This document shows positions 5,687 to 7,231 of a stretch of DNA of 7,231 nucleotides, in pieces. Source of the DNA: Dehalococcoidia bacterium (lineage in GTDB: Bacteria; Chloroflexota; Dehalococcoidia; UBA2979). Made by a program: the position numbers and the translations under genes. Each line of letters opens with the position of its first letter. Within the stretch, counting starts at the first letter, position 1. Below the pieces are notes generated by a model. It was not told where the DNA came from. It saw nothing but the letters and a program-made list of their open reading frames with translations, and did not search any database. The DNA lies in contig JASLOV010000241.1 in assembly GCA_030745285.1 (NCBI GenBank), positions 1-7,231 of the forward strand, read 5' to 3'.

Positions 5687-7231
5687 TATGCCTCTGCGCG
5701 GCCCTCGTCGAGCCAGCGGTCGACCTGCCAGCCGCCACGGCCTGAACGCGCCCGGTCGAAGTCGATGTTCTTCACGTACGAACGGAACATCGTGTGCGAA
5801 TTGCCGTCGAGCACCGGCACGAAGTTGCCGTAGTTGTCGGCCAGCCAGTTCTCGAACTCGTGCGATATCTTCTCGCGCTCCTGCGAATCCACGGTGAGGC
5901 TGATGCGCTCGATGATCGCGTCCAGTTCCGGGTTTTCGGGGCTGGCGTTTACCCAGGACGAGGCCGGCCTGCTGTGGAAGTGGGTGTAGCTCAGGCCGAC
6001 GGTCAACGTGATGTCGAAGTCCGCCGGTGAGCCATCCGATGGTCGCGAGCCGGCACGCTCGAGGTAGCTGTCCTGCACGACCGTCTCCGCACGGACGTTG
6101 AGGCCGATGTCCTCGAAGTCCTCCGCCAGCAACCGCCCGGCGTCGACCCAGTTCTGGGATTCCACCGGCAGCATGAAGTGGACCTGCTCGCCGCCGTAGA
6201 TGCCGTCCACCTTCAAGGCATCGACGAGCGCCGTGGCGTCCCTCTTGTTGAAGAAGACGCGGTTAGCGACCGCCTCATAGCCCAGCGGGAACTTCGCTGA
6301 GCGGGCCGGCGAGAAGATCCAAGAGCGGGCGGCGTCGCCGGAGTAAACGACATCGATCACCCGCTGCACGTCGATCGCCTTATGGATCGCTTCGCGCATG
6401 CGTGCGTCCTGGAAGAGCGGCTTGCGGGCGTTCAGCATCAGCGCCATGCCGCTCGAACCCGGGTACCTGTTCCAGATCATCGCGTTGCCGAACTCGCGAG
6501 CGAGCCCCTCCGCCTCGGCCAGGTTCGCGGCGTCATGCACGTCGGTCAGGCCCGTTCGGAATGCTTCGGCCTGGGCTGCGGCGTCGGCCATGACCGTGTA
6601 CTGGAGCTTGTCGATGTAGGGCCGGTCCTGGACGAAGTAGTCCGGGTTGCGCACCGCAACCTCGCGGCCGCCGGCCTCGTAGCTGTCGAACATGTAGGGG
6701 CCGGTGCCGATCGGGGGCTCGGTCTTGAGGGTCTGCTCGCCGAGCATTTCTCGCGGCACCTCGTACCCGCCTGCCATCACGCCTTCGCCGTCCTCGAGGA
6801 AGAACGCGAAGGGTTCGTCCATCGAGAACTGCAGGGTCAGGTCGTCGATCGCCGTGACCTGCACGCCCGTCGTGTAGAAGTCGCCCGGCAGGACGTTGAC
6901 GCCCGCGGCGTCCTTCTGGAAGGCGTAGCGCGCGGCGACGTCCTCGGCGGTGAACTGTCGCCCGTTGACGATCGAGTTGAACGTGGCGCTCTTCGGATTG
7001 TTGTGGAAGTTCGCCTGCTTCAGCTTGACGGCGAAGGTCGACTCGTCGACCTGCTCCACCGATTCGGCGAGCTGCATGTAGAGTTGGCTGGCCGCCTCCG
7101 GGGAGTCGCGCAGACGCCAGAGCTTGTCGTAGTACGTGTGCTCGCGACGGAAGGTGTTCGCCCACGACGGGTCGGCGCCAGCGTGCATCGTGCTGAAGTG
7201 AGGCGCCTCCACGTCGGTCGCGGAGCGGTAG
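5686..7231 (-). CDS. ABC transporter substrate-binding protein, family 5 (peptide/oligopeptide type), N-terminus cut by right edge
   Basis: The frame is open from the right edge to a TAG at 5688-5686, about 514 codons. It encodes a family 5 solute-binding protein (SBP_bac_5: DppA/OppA/NikA type), the extracytoplasmic receptor of an ABC importer. Counting from the internal GTG at 7212, landmarks are FTAEDVAARYAF (87-98), PIGTGPYMFDSYEAGGREV (167-185), the NPDYF that follows (189-193), MREAIHKAIDVQRVIDVVYSG and the C-terminal GGWQVDRWLDEG. The GTG at 7212 is unlikely to be the true start, because the in-frame upstream codons read YRSATDV, which resembles the first strand of the mature domain. 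Only the signal peptide or lipoprotein leader and a few residues should be missing. Members bind peptides, metals, sugars or other organics, so the ligand cannot be stated. No permease or ATPase follows; the next gene is the F420-type LLM enzyme. Confidence 0.92.
   Translation of the reverse strand, partial: YRSATDVEAPHFSTMHAGADPSWANTFRREHTYYDKLWRLRDSPEAASQLYMQLAESVEQVDESTFAVKLKQANFHNNPKSATFNSIVNGRQFTAEDVAARYAFQKDAAGVNVLPGDFYTTGVQVTAIDDLTLQFSMDEPFAFFLEDGEGVMAGGYEVPREMLGEQTLKTEPPIGTGPYMFDSYEAGGREVAVRNPDYFVQDRPYIDKLQYTVMADAAAQAEAFRTGLTDVHDAANLAEAEGLAREFGNAMIWNRYPGSSGMALMLNARKPLFQDARMREAIHKAIDVQRVIDVVYSGDAARSWIFSPARSAKFPLGYEAVANRVFFNKRDATALVDALKVDGIYGGEQVHFMLPVESQNWVDAGRLLAEDFEDIGLNVRAETVVQDSYLERAGSRPSDGSPADFDITLTVGLSYTHFHSRPASSWVNASPENPELDAIIERISLTVDSQEREKISHEFENWLADNYGNFVPVLDGNSHTMFRSYVKNIDFDRARSGRGGWQVDRWLDEGRAEA

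Noticed and set aside
1..7231. CRISPR array, tRNA/rRNA, IS-element ends or attachment sites
   Set aside because: No regularly spaced repeats, cloverleaf-like segment, transposase or integrase coding sequence, or terminal inverted repeats were seen on either strand.

Overview
The window is a high-GC (roughly two-thirds G+C), gene-dense bacterial segment with six genes plus a seventh cut by the left edge. There is no RNA gene, CRISPR array, insertion sequence or prophage signature. The gene set (two luciferase-like flavin oxidoreductases, a stand-alone amidase, an SMP-30-type lactonase, a ketopantoate-reductase-like enzyme and a family 5 solute-binding protein) is the kind of small-molecule catabolic content common in Chloroflexota of the Dehalococcoidia/SAR202 type. 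Some high-GC proteobacteria and actinobacteria carry similar sets, so the lineage is an inference of low to moderate confidence.

Layout. On the minus strand at the left, an amidase (356-1765) is followed 49 nt downstream by a partial SMP-30/gluconolactonase-like gene (1-306). A 162-nt divergent intergenic region (1766-1927) carries back-to-back promoter candidates and a 17-bp inverted repeat. From there the plus strand carries a 424-aa luciferase-like monooxygenase (1928-3202), an unrecognised 137-aa protein (3241-3654) and a ketopantoate-reductase-family dehydrogenase (3761-4705). These converge, with only 12 nt between stop codons, on a minus-strand pair: a family 5 extracellular solute-binding protein running off the right edge (5686-7231) and, 56 nt after it, an F420-type LLM oxidoreductase (4718-5629).

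How the genes may work together (inference). The solute-binding protein would capture an organic solute. The flavin or F420 oxidoreductases and the NADPH-dependent dehydrogenase would perform redox steps. The amidase and SMP-30-type hydrolase would open amide and lactone bonds. No substrate can be named from sequence. The least explained item is the 137-aa gene between the monooxygenase and the dehydrogenase. I see no clearly novel mobile or defence system here; the window reads as ordinary catabolic gene content with a few points worth checking.
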